Shown here: piece by piece, positions 8,889-16,462 of the stretch
Numbering within the stretch: the first letter of the stretch is position 1
How the letters are laid out: the number at the start of each line of letters is the position of its first letter
Assembly (NCBI GenBank): GCA_009733745.1
Contig: WNWL01000001.1
Location: 1,147,500-1,211,499 of the forward strand
Length of the DNA: 64,000 nt
From: Oceanobacillus sp. HTM 045
GTDB taxonomy: Bacteria > Pseudomonadota > Alphaproteobacteria > Rhodobacterales > Rhodobacteraceae
Reading direction: 5' to 3'
The notes under the pieces: generated by a model
Seen by the model: only the letters and a program-made list of their open reading frames with translations
What the model was told of the DNA's origin: nothing
Databases searched by the model: none
Made by a program: the position numbers and the translations under genes

Positions 8889-9401
8889 ATGACATGGCAA
8901 CCCTCACCACAACCCTATCGATTCCACTTTCTCCTCCACTCCGCGCACCTGCTCGAGGAGGTGCTCCGCGAGAGACTGAAGCCCGTCGGCCTGCACCCCG
9001 GCCAGGCCCGCGTGATCCACGCGCTCCACCGCATGAAGGAATGCTCCCAGTCCCGGCTGGCGCGGGAGTTCGACGTCAGCGCCGCGAGCATGAGCACCAT
9101 GACCGCGCGCCTGCTGGCCAATGGCCACATCCGCCGCCGCCCGGACAGGCAGGACGGCCGCAACCAGCTTCTCAGCCTCACCCCGAGCGGCGAGCGGCTG
9201 ATGGAGCGGATCGAGGAGGTCTGGCGCGAGATGGACCGCGTTGTCATCGAGGCGATCGGCCCCGGCCGCGCCGGCGCGCTGTTCGAGAACGGCATGCACC
9301 TGCGCGATGCGCTGGGCGGCCAGGCGCCGGGGGAGTCGATGGAGAACGCCACTGCGCCCGCACGCGGTGCGGTTTCCCGGACGCGGAACCCGGCACCCTG
9401 A
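8889..9401 (+). CDS. MarR-family transcriptional regulator
   Basis: The 170-residue protein has the MarR winged-helix layout. An N-terminal dimerisation helix (FLLHSAHLLEEVLRERL) is followed by the recognition region CSQSRLAREFDVSAAS and the wing RRRPDRQDGRNQLLSLT, which contains the conserved D-x-R-x-x-x-x-L-T signature. There is no clear Shine-Dalgarno sequence before ATG 8889, and the operator-like palindrome at 8865-8880 sits immediately upstream, so the leader is very short. The likely targets are itself and the divergent YHYH gene. The ligand is unknown. Confidence 0.88.
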   Translation: MTWQPSPQPYRFHFLLHSAHLLEEVLRERLKPVGLHPGQARVIHALHRMKECSQSRLAREFDVSAASMSTMTARLLANGHIRRRPDRQDGRNQLLSLTPSGERLMERIEEVWREMDRVVIEAIGPGRAGALFENGMHLRDALGGQAPGESMENATAPARGAVSRTRNPAP

Positions 9402-9408
9402 GCGCAGG

Positions 9409-10044
9409 AAGCTCAGCACAAAGGGCAACGTCCGGCCCTGGTCGGGCGTGGTGCCTCGCCGGGTTTGCTTGGTTTATGGCGGCACACCCTCCCCGCCTCC
9501 TGATTTCCTTGCAACGGCAGAGAACGCCCGGCCCCGGGGAGGGCCGGACGTGGCCCGCGCTAGCCGCGCGTGCTGAGGCTAATGCTGCTCGCAAGCCAGA
9601 TCCTCTCAACCGATGGCATCCCCTGCTCCCCCTCGGTCGAAGCTCAGCACAAAGGGCCACGACCGGCCCTGGGCGGGCATGGTGCTGCTCCGGGAATGCT
9701 TGGTTTATCTCGGCAACCTCTCCCGTCCTCTGACCCCCTTGCAACACCCGAGAACGCCCGGCCCCGGGGAGGGCCGGACGTGGCCCGGGCTGGTCGCCCG
9801 GGCTGTGGCTGATCGGAGTGCCCTTCCCAGCAAGCCGCCACCCGATGGCAAGGCACTGAAACCATCTAGGCTGAAGCTCAGCACAAAGAGCTACGTCCGG
9901 CCCTGGTCGGGCGTGGCGCTCCCAACGGGCAGCGTGATTTATCCCCGCAACCCCTCCCGCCCTCTGACCCCCTTGCAGCGTCGAAAAACGCCCGGCCCCG
10001 GGGAGGGCCGGACGTGGCCCGGGCTGATCGCCCGGGCTGTGGCT
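9409..10044 (+). repeat. three tandem copies of a long palindromic repeat (A, B, C)
   Basis: Three units begin at 9409, 9640 and 9874 (period about 230 bases). Each unit has a core of about 170 bases that starts AAGCTCAGCACAAAG. It contains CGTCCGGCCCTGG early and GGAGGGCCGGACG late, which pair as inverted arms. The core ends in a small hairpin such as GCCCGGGC around a short loop, and copy A ends GTGCTGAGGCT, the inverse of its beginning. The centre carries a conserved TGCTTGGTTTAT-like and C-rich CCCTCCCGCC segment. The linkers also share a tail near GCAAGCCAGA. No coding signal is seen. The array fills the gap between convergent marR and galE. Confidence 0.85.
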
Positions 10045-10103
10045 GGTGCTGCGCGTTAAACCGAACCGATCCCACTATCGGGATGACGAGGCCGGTGCCT
10101 CCC

Positions 10104-11108
10104 TCACCCCCGGAAAATCCGCCCGTAGGTCTCCGAGCCCTGCCAGGCCCAGGCGGTCTCGACGATGGTGCGCAGATCCGAGCGCGGCGTCAGGTTCCCG
10201 CCCAGCAATGCCCGCGCCGCGGCGGCGTCGGCGACCAGCGCCTCGGCGTCGCCGGCCCGGCGCGGGCCGGTGGAGTGCGGCACCGCCCGGCCCGTCACTT
10301 GTTCGGCCATGTCCAGCACCTCGCGCACGGAATAGCCCTGCCCGGTGCCGAGATTCACCGCGAAGGACGGCGTGCCCCCCAGCAACCGCTCCATCGCCGT
10401 GACATGCGCCGCGGCGAGGTCGCCGACATGGATGTAGTCGCGCACCGCCGTCCCGTCCGGCGAGGGATAGTCGGTGCCGAACACCGTGATCGGCTTCCGC
10501 CGCCCGGTGATCGCGTCCAGCACCAGCGGGATCAGGTGGGTCTCCACCTCCCGGAACTCGCCGATCTCCGCGTCCGGGTCTGCGCCTGCGGCGTTGAAAT
10601 AGCGCAGCGCCGCGTGCGGGAAGCCATGCGCCGCGTCGATGTCGGAGAGGATCGTCTCCACCATCAGCTTCGACGACCCGTAGGCATTGAGCGGCGCCTT
10701 GGGCGCGCTTTCGGAGATCGGCACCACCTCCGGCTGGCCGTAGATCGCGCAGGTCGAGGAGAAGACGAAGGCCCCCACGCCCGCCGCGCGCGCCGCCTCG
10801 ATCACGTTCAGCGCGCCCATCACGTTGGCGCGGTAGTAGCGCCCCGGCTCGCGCACCGACTCGCCCACCAGCGTCAGCGCGGCGAAGTTCATCACCGCTA
10901 CCGGCGCGTGGGCTTCCATCACCTGCCGCAGCCGGTCCGCGTCGAGGATCGAGCCGCGCTCCAGCGGGCCCCAGCGCACCGCCCATTCGTTGCCGACCGA
11001 GAGGTCGTCGTAGACCACCGGCAGGTAGCCCGCCGCCGCCAGCGCCTTCGCGGCGTGCGAGCCGACATAGCCCGCGCCGCCCGTCACAAGGACCTTCCGT
11101 TCCGCCAT
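10104..11108 (-). CDS. galE: UDP-glucose 4-epimerase
   Basis: A 334-residue extended short-chain dehydrogenase. The NAD-binding VTGGAGYVGSH motif is at residues about 7-17, the catalytic Ser/Thr region is FSSTCAIYG, and the Tyr-Lys pair is in YGSSK (Y-x-x-x-K). Sequence and length are those of GalE, which interconverts UDP-glucose and UDP-galactose for glycan synthesis. CAGGAC precedes the ATG. It lies 15 bases downstream of manC on the same strand, so the two probably form an operon. Arrays of the 230-bp repeat lie on both sides of the pair. Confidence 0.93.
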   Translation of the reverse strand: MAERKVLVTGGAGYVGSHAAKALAAAGYLPVVYDDLSVGNEWAVRWGPLERGSILDADRLRQVMEAHAPVAVMNFAALTLVGESVREPGRYYRANVMGALNVIEAARAAGVGAFVFSSTCAIYGQPEVVPISESAPKAPLNAYGSSKLMVETILSDIDAAHGFPHAALRYFNAAGADPDAEIGEFREVETHLIPLVLDAITGRRKPITVFGTDYPSPDGTAVRDYIHVGDLAAAHVTAMERLLGGTPSFAVNLGTGQGYSVREVLDMAEQVTGRAVPHSTGPRRAGDAEALVADAAAARALLGGNLTPRSDLRTIVETAWAWQGSETYGRIFRG

Positions 11109-11123
11109 TGCCCGTCCTGCCAG

Positions 11124-12581
11124 CTAGTTGCGCGCGTAGACGTCCTCGTAGCGCACGATGTCGTCCTCGCCGAGATAGACGCCCGACTGCACCTCGATCA
11201 GGTGCAGTTCCACCCTGCCCGGGTTCTCCAGCCGGTGTACCGCGCCGAGCGGGATGTAGACCGACTGGTTCTCGGTCAGCAGCCGCACGTCCTCGTCCAC
11301 CGTCACCCGCGCCGTGCCGGCGACCACCACCCAGTGCTCCGAACGGTGCACGTGGCTCTGCAGCGACAGGATCCCGCCCGGCTTGACCATGATCTGCTTG
11401 ACCTGGAAGCGGCCGCCCAGCGCCAGCGTCTCGTACCAGCCCCAGGGCCGGTAGCAGCGCGGGAAGTCGGTCGCCTGCGTCGCGCCGTCGGCCTTCAGCG
11501 CCTCGACCGCGAGGCGCACGTCCTGCGCCCGGTCCTGGCTGGCCACCAGCACCGCGTCGCGCATCGCCACCGCGACGATGCCGTCGAGGCCGAGCCCGAC
11601 CAGCCGCTGCCCGTCCTCGCCCGCGCGCAGGAGCGTCTCCCGGCAGTCGATCGCCTGCGCCCCCGCGGAGACCGCGTTGCCGTCGCCGTCGCGCTCCGAG
11701 TGCTGCCAGACCGTGTTCCAGGTGCCGAGGTCGTTCCAGCCGCAGTCGATCGGCATGACGCGGCCCTCCACCTTCTCGAGGATCGCGTAGTCGATCGAGA
11801 TGTCGGGCGAGGCGGCGTATGCCTCCGCCCCGAGCCGGAAGAAGTCGAGATCCTCGCGGCCCCCCGCCACCGCCGCGCGGCAGGCGGCCAGCACCTCCGG
11901 CGCGTGGGTCTCGAAGAGGCCGATCACCGTCGCCGCCGAGAACAGGAACATGCCGGAATTCCAGAGGAACCGCCCCGAGCCCGCCATCTCCGCCGCGCGC
12001 TCCGCGTCCGGCTTCTCGATGAAGCGCAGGAAGGGCTGCGGCTCGGTCCCCGCGGCACCGGGCAGCTCGATATAGCCATAGCCGGTCTCGGCCCGGTCCG
12101 GCACGATGCCGAAGGTCACCACCTCGCCCGCCGCCGCCGCCGCGGCCCCCGCTGCCACCGCGGCGCGGAAGACGCCCGCGTCCGAGATCACGTGATCCGA
12201 CGGCAGCGCCAGCAGCAGCGCCGCCGGGTCGCGCTCCGCCACCAGCAGCGCCGCGGTGCAGACCGACGGCGCGGTGTTGCGCCCCTCCGGCTCGATCACG
12301 ATCCGGGCCGGGTCCACCCCCGCCGCCGCCGCCTGCTCGCCGACGATGAAGCGGAAATCCGCGCCGGTCATCAGCCAGGGCGCGGCGAAGCCCGCGCCGG
12401 CGATCCGGTCCAGCGTCTGCTGGAACAGCGAGCCCCCGGGCAGGAGCGGGCTGAACTGCTTGGGGTAGGATTTCCGCGACAACGGCCAGAGCCGCGTGCC
12501 CGAACCGCCGCACATGATGACCGGGTGGATCGCGACCCCGCTCGAAACCCCGTTCGACACCCCGTTCGACACCTCGACCAT
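11124..12581 (-). CDS. manC: mannose-1-phosphate guanylyltransferase / mannose-6-phosphate isomerase
   Basis: The 485-residue bifunctional type II enzyme starts with PVIMCGGSGTRLWPLSRK (nucleotidyltransferase pyrophosphorylase loop, GGxGTRLWPLSR) and continues with YPKQF. It ends with the cupin isomerase domain (RPWGWYETL, SEHWVVVAGTA). It makes GDP-mannose and can convert fructose-6-phosphate to mannose-6-phosphate. ATG at 12581 was chosen because a GGTGAGG lies just upstream and the frame further 5' is repetitive; ATG at 12596 is possible. The N-terminal NGVSNGVSSGV comes from a short in-frame DNA repeat that family members lack. Confidence 0.92.
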   Translation of the reverse strand: MVEVSNGVSNGVSSGVAIHPVIMCGGSGTRLWPLSRKSYPKQFSPLLPGGSLFQQTLDRIAGAGFAAPWLMTGADFRFIVGEQAAAAGVDPARIVIEPEGRNTAPSVCTAALLVAERDPAALLLALPSDHVISDAGVFRAAVAAGAAAAAAGEVVTFGIVPDRAETGYGYIELPGAAGTEPQPFLRFIEKPDAERAAEMAGSGRFLWNSGMFLFSAATVIGLFETHAPEVLAACRAAVAGGREDLDFFRLGAEAYAASPDISIDYAILEKVEGRVMPIDCGWNDLGTWNTVWQHSERDGDGNAVSAGAQAIDCRETLLRAGEDGQRLVGLGLDGIVAVAMRDAVLVASQDRAQDVRLAVEALKADGATQATDFPRCYRPWGWYETLALGGRFQVKQIMVKPGGILSLQSHVHRSEHWVVVAGTARVTVDEDVRLLTENQSVYIPLGAVHRLENPGRVELHLIEVQSGVYLGEDDIVRYEDVYARN

Positions 12582-12820
12582 TGCCTCACCGCCCATGCTG
12601 CCAGACCCAGCTTCCGAACCAGCGGCCCGTACCGCCGACCGCAGGACGACCATACGTCTTTCGCGGCAAATAGCACCCCGTGAAACCGCCCGGGCAACAA
12701 CCGGCCAAGGCCTGCGGCCCGCCTGCATCGCCCGGGGGGCGGAATGAGGTGGGAGCAGCAAGGGCGTAACCGAAGGCACCTCGCGAAAGTGCGTGATCCC
12801 GACCATTTTCCCCCCCGCCC

Positions 12821-13460
12821 AAGCTCAGAGAATAGGGACACGACCGGCCCTGGACGGGCATGGTAGTCCGCCGGGTCTGCTTGATTTATCCCCGCTGCCC
12901 TCCCGCCCTCCGATCTTCTTGCAGCATTGGAAAACGCCCGGCCCCGGGGAGGGCCGGACGTGGCCCGCGCTGGTCGCGCGTGCTGCGGCGGATGCTCCGC
13001 GCAATCCAGAACCTCTCAACAGCTGGCCCCTGTGCTCCCCCTTGATCAAAGCTGAGCGCAAAGGGACACGACCGGCCCTGGGCGGGCGTGGCGCTCCTGC
13101 GGGTTCGCTTGGTTTATCCCCGCACCACCTCCCGCCCTCCGATCTTCTTGCAGCATTGCAAAACGCCCGGCCACGGGGAGGGCCGGGCGTGGCCCGCGCT
13201 GGTCGCGCGTGCCGTGGCAGATGCTGCGCGCAAGCCAGAACCGCTCAACAGCTGGCCCCATGTTCCATCTTCGCTGAAACTGAGCACGAAGGGACACGTC
13301 CGGCCCTGGTCGGGCGTGGTGCATCTTCCGGTGTGCTTGGTTTATCCCCGCAAGCCCTCCCGCCTTCCGATCCCCTTGCAGCGTCGGAGAACGCCCGACC
13401 GGGGGAAGGGCCGGAAGCCGATCGAACCTGGCCCGCGCTAGTCGCGCGTGCTGCGGCGGA
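12821..13460 (+). repeat. three tandem copies of the same palindromic repeat (D, E, F)
   Basis: Units start near 12821, 13048 and 13277, again with a period near 229 bases and in the same orientation as copies A-C. Copies D and E keep the complete palindromic arms and the terminal hairpin GCGCTGGTCGCGC. Copy F is eroded: its right arm is interrupted after GGGCCGGAAG. Linkers D-E and E-F share the segment AACAGCTGGCCCC. The array fills the region upstream of manC; the ATG at 12581 reads away from it. Any reading frame across it is an artefact of GC content. Confidence 0.85.
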
Positions 13461-13776
13461 CCGGGTCCTCCCACTCAAACGCTTACCAACTGCACCCGCC
13501 GCCCCGAGACGCACTCACCCCCAAGACCGCAAAAAATACCCGCCCCAACCCACAAATCCGCCGCCGCCAAAACTCCCCTCCAACCCCCGTTTCACGGCTG
13601 GCGGTGAATCGCGGTTCCAAAACGGAAACGGGCGACAATCGGGATGTCACCCCGGCCGGCCGTCGCCGTCATCCCTCGCGGATTTCACTCCAGATCTCGC
13701 CACGGATGTCGCCTTCACGGCGCCGAAAGCTCACATCCGGTGAAACGGCACCGGAATCCGGCAGGCGTGACATGCC
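13461..13776. other. gene-free stretch with GGTGAA/ATGTCACC motif cluster
   Basis: No coding signal is seen here. The segment holds repeated short motifs of one type on both strands: TTTCAC at 13590 and 13683, GGTGAA at 13603 and 13739, ATGTCACC at 13644 and GTGACAT at 13767. The left part (about 13500-13600) is a C- and A-rich low-complexity run. A very similar motif mix occurs at 39122-39275. It lies at the 3' end of the leftward membrane-protein gene. Confidence 0.5.
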
Positions 13777-14328
13777 TCAGAAAACATCCTCCGGCACCGG
13801 CCGGCGGCCGGGGCGTAGGGCCTCGACACTCAGTGCCACGAGCAGGAGGATCGAGAGGACGAAGAGGCCGAACCCCACCAGCCCTGTCACATGCACGAGA
13901 CCGGCCTGCCACGGCGCCGCGTCCATTTCGGCCATGATCTCCTCGACCGAGAGGAAGGCGCGGTTCTCGTCCGTTTCGGCCATGCTCGCGACCGCCAGCG
14001 CGACGCCGAGCGCCATCAGCAGCCCGATCGGCCCGGGCGCCGCGGCCAGCACCGGCCAGGCCCGGCGACGCTCCCGGGCGCGGAAACGCTCCGCCAGGCC
14101 CCAGACCCAGAGCGGCACCAGCGCCACCCAGAGACAGAGCAGCAGGATCGTGCCCATCACCGTCGCCCCGGTGATCGAGAGAACCGGGTCATAGATCGCA
14201 TCGGGCCAGTTGCCTGCCCGCTCGATCAGCGTGCCGATCCCGCCGAGATCGACACGGATCGCCATCACCGTCGCCGCCGCCAGCAGAACCGCGGCGAACA
14301 GGACGAGCAGGAACCGCCCGCGGCTCAC
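13777..14328 (-). CDS. four-helix membrane protein, function unknown
   Basis: A 183-residue protein with four predicted membrane segments: FLLVLFAAVLLAAATVMAI at the N terminus, ATVMGTILLLCLWVALVPLW, GLLMALGVALAVASMA, and a last helix around GLFVLSILLLVALSVEAL. The third segment with its preceding AAAPGPIG faintly recalls MotA/TolQ/ExbB channel proteins, but the similarity is too weak to assign. The GTG start at 14328 overlaps the ugd stop (GTGA), so it is co-translated with UDP-glucose dehydrogenase and ends that operon. A longer frame running back into ugd was rejected. Confidence 0.65.
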   Translation of the reverse strand: MSRGRFLLVLFAAVLLAAATVMAIRVDLGGIGTLIERAGNWPDAIYDPVLSITGATVMGTILLLCLWVALVPLWVWGLAERFRARERRRAWPVLAAAPGPIGLLMALGVALAVASMAETDENRAFLSVEEIMAEMDAAPWQAGLVHVTGLVGFGLFVLSILLLVALSVEALRPGRRPVPEDVF

Positions 14329-15629
14329 ACGCGGCCGACGGAGGTGTAGACGAACCCGGCTTCCCGCGCGCTCTCGGGCACGTAGATGTTGCGCAGGTCC
14401 ACCAGCCGGTCGCCCCGCATGATCCCGCGCAGCCGCTCCAGGTCGAGCGCGCGGAACTCGTTCCACTCGGTGATGATCACCACCGCGTCCGCCGCCTCGG
14501 CCGCGGCGTAGGGGTCGTTCATCCAGCTCACGCCGGGCAGGAGCGCCTCGCCCTCCTTGCGGCCCTGCGGGTCCACCACGCGCACCTCCGCGCCCGCGCC
14601 GATCAGGGCGGGCACGATGGTCAGCGCCGGGGCATCGCGCATGTCGTCGGTATTGGGCTTGAAGGTCACGCCGAGCACGGCGATGCGCTTGCCGGCGAGC
14701 TGGTCGTCCAGCGCCTCGCGGATCTTCTCGACCATGCGGCGCTTGCGGGCGTCGTTCACGGTGATCACGGTCTCGACGATCCGCATCGGCGAGGCCAGCT
14801 CGACCCCGATCCGGGCCAGCGCCGAGGTGTCCTTCGGGAAGCAGGAGCCGCCATAGCCCGGCCCGGCATGCAGGAACTTGCCGCCGATCCGGCCGTCGAG
14901 GCCGATCCCCTTGGCGACCTGCTGCACGTCCGCCCCCGCCTTCTCGCAGAGATCGGCGATCTCGTTGATGAAGGTGATCTTGGTGGCGAGGAAGGCGTTG
15001 GCCGCGTACTTGATCATCTCGGCGCTCTCGAGCGAGGTCCAGACCATCGGCGTCTCGCGCAGGAAGAGCGGGCGGTAGACATCGGACATGACTTCACGGG
15101 CCCGGCCGTTCGTCACGCCCACGACGACGCGGTCGGGACGCATGAAGTCCTCGATCGCCGCGCCCTCGCGCAGGAATTCCGGGTTGGAAGCGACGTCGAA
15201 ATCCGCCTCCGGCGCCACGGCGCGGATCCGCCTTCCGACCTCGGCATTGGTGCCGACGGGCACCGTCGACTTGACCACCACCACCGTGTAGTCGGCGATC
15301 AGCGGCGCCAGTTCCTCTGCCGCCGAATACACATAGGTCAGGTCCGCATGCCCGTCCCCCCGCCGCGCCGGCGTCCCGACCGCGATGAAGACCGCTTCCG
15401 CGCCCTTCATCGCCTCGGCGAGGTCGGTGGTGAAGGAGAGACGCCCGGCGGCGGTATTGCGCGCCATCAGCTCGTCCAGCCCCGGCTCGTAGATCGGCAC
15501 CTCGCCGCGGTTCAGCCGGTCGATCTTGTCGGCGTTCTTGTCGATGCAGACCACCTCGTGGCCGAAATCGGAGAAGCACACCCCCGAGACGAGCCCGACA
15601 TAGCCGGTGCCGATCATCGCGATACGCAT
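14325..15629 (-). CDS. ugd: UDP-glucose 6-dehydrogenase
   Basis: A 434-residue enzyme with the N-terminal NAD-binding MIGTGYVGLVSGVCF. The catalytic-cysteine motif is GGSCFPKDTSAL, and a C-terminal UDP-binding domain includes VLGVTFKPNTDDMRDAPAL. It oxidises UDP-glucose to UDP-glucuronate, the substrate of the decarboxylase encoded at 20331-21290. A strong AAGGAG precedes the ATG. It follows a methyltransferase gene by four bases and overlaps the small membrane-protein gene, forming a three-gene leftward operon. Confidence 0.95.
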   Translation of the reverse strand: MRIAMIGTGYVGLVSGVCFSDFGHEVVCIDKNADKIDRLNRGEVPIYEPGLDELMARNTAAGRLSFTTDLAEAMKGAEAVFIAVGTPARRGDGHADLTYVYSAAEELAPLIADYTVVVVKSTVPVGTNAEVGRRIRAVAPEADFDVASNPEFLREGAAIEDFMRPDRVVVGVTNGRAREVMSDVYRPLFLRETPMVWTSLESAEMIKYAANAFLATKITFINEIADLCEKAGADVQQVAKGIGLDGRIGGKFLHAGPGYGGSCFPKDTSALARIGVELASPMRIVETVITVNDARKRRMVEKIREALDDQLAGKRIAVLGVTFKPNTDDMRDAPALTIVPALIGAGAEVRVVDPQGRKEGEALLPGVSWMNDPYAAAEAADAVVIITEWNEFRALDLERLRGIMRGDRLVDLRNIYVPESAREAGFVYTSVGRV

Positions 15630-15633
15630 CTGG

Positions 15634-16326
15634 TCACTCCTTCGCTACGGACGGCGCCTCGGCCGGCCCGGGTTTGCGCGCTTCCATCGCGCAGGCGTCT
15701 TGAAACCGGTTCTCTTCCTCGACGCGGGCGAACATCGGGTCGTCCGCGTCGCCGAATGTGGCGCGGCGGATCGCGGTGAAGCCCGCGGCGTCCAAAACGG
15801 CGGCGAGGCCGGCCTCGTCCCACATCCAGAGATGGCGGGAATTGCCGATCGCCTCCCGCAGCCCGCCGACGAGGCCCGCCGCACGGCTGCGCGCGCCGAG
15901 ATAGCTCTCGTCCATGAAGCGGTCGTTGGCGTCCGCCTCGCCCGCGTCGAGCCGCGCGACGTAGCGCCGTGCATAGGTCTCCAGGTCCGGAACCACCAGC
16001 CGGAACACCCCGCCCGGCGCGAGGATGCGGAAGGTCTCGGCCAGCGCGCGGTCGAAATCCTCCCGTGCGAGATGCTCCAGCACGTGGCTCGCATAGACCC
16101 CCCGGCACGACCCCGCTTCCACCGGCAGCCCGCGGCGGACGTCGCCGTGGCGCACCGCGGCGGGGAACCCCTTCCCGCGCCGCAGGAGCCGGCCCACCAG
16201 CGGCAGGCGCTCCAGGCGGAGCTGCGGCGAGGCGTCGAAGTTCAGCCACCCCTCCGGCGCGGAGAAGCCGCAGCCGTACTGGAGATAGAGATCACCGCTG
16301 TCGCTCGGGGCGGGCGCCGCTGTCAT
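15634..16326 (-). CDS. SAM-dependent methyltransferase, type 11-like
   Basis: A 230-residue protein that begins LYLQYGCGFSAPEGWLNFD, the pattern seen in small methyltransferases near glycan genes. It continues with VYASHVLEHLAREDFDRAL (motif with H-x-L-E-H) and ILAPGGVFRLVVPDLE (motif V region). The ATG at 16326 has AAGGATC upstream; the frame upstream of it looks noncoding. The gene ends four bases before ugd on the same strand. It probably methylates a sugar or lipid-linked intermediate; the acceptor is unknown. Confidence 0.8.
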   Translation of the reverse strand: MTAAPAPSDSGDLYLQYGCGFSAPEGWLNFDASPQLRLERLPLVGRLLRRGKGFPAAVRHGDVRRGLPVEAGSCRGVYASHVLEHLAREDFDRALAETFRILAPGGVFRLVVPDLETYARRYVARLDAGEADANDRFMDESYLGARSRAAGLVGGLREAIGNSRHLWMWDEAGLAAVLDAAGFTAIRRATFGDADDPMFARVEEENRFQDACAMEARKPGPAEAPSVAKE

Positions 16327-16462
16327 GGCGTTGGGATCCTTCGGGACAAGCCTTTCCGGACGAAAGCGCCGTCGGGCGGCGCCGCGACGGGTACAGGAGC
16401 GGCCAACCGGCGTCAACAAGCCCCCCGCGACAAGCCCCGCCCAACAAGCCCCTGCCCGAGCC

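Noticed and set aside
12582..12806. N-terminal extension of manC to 12806
   Set aside because: The added 75 residues have no family counterpart, and a better ribosome site lies at 12581.
12793..13743. Open frame running through the repeat array D-F
   Set aside because: It is repeated three times with the palindromic DNA and has no ribosome site; the conserved feature is base pairing, not the protein.
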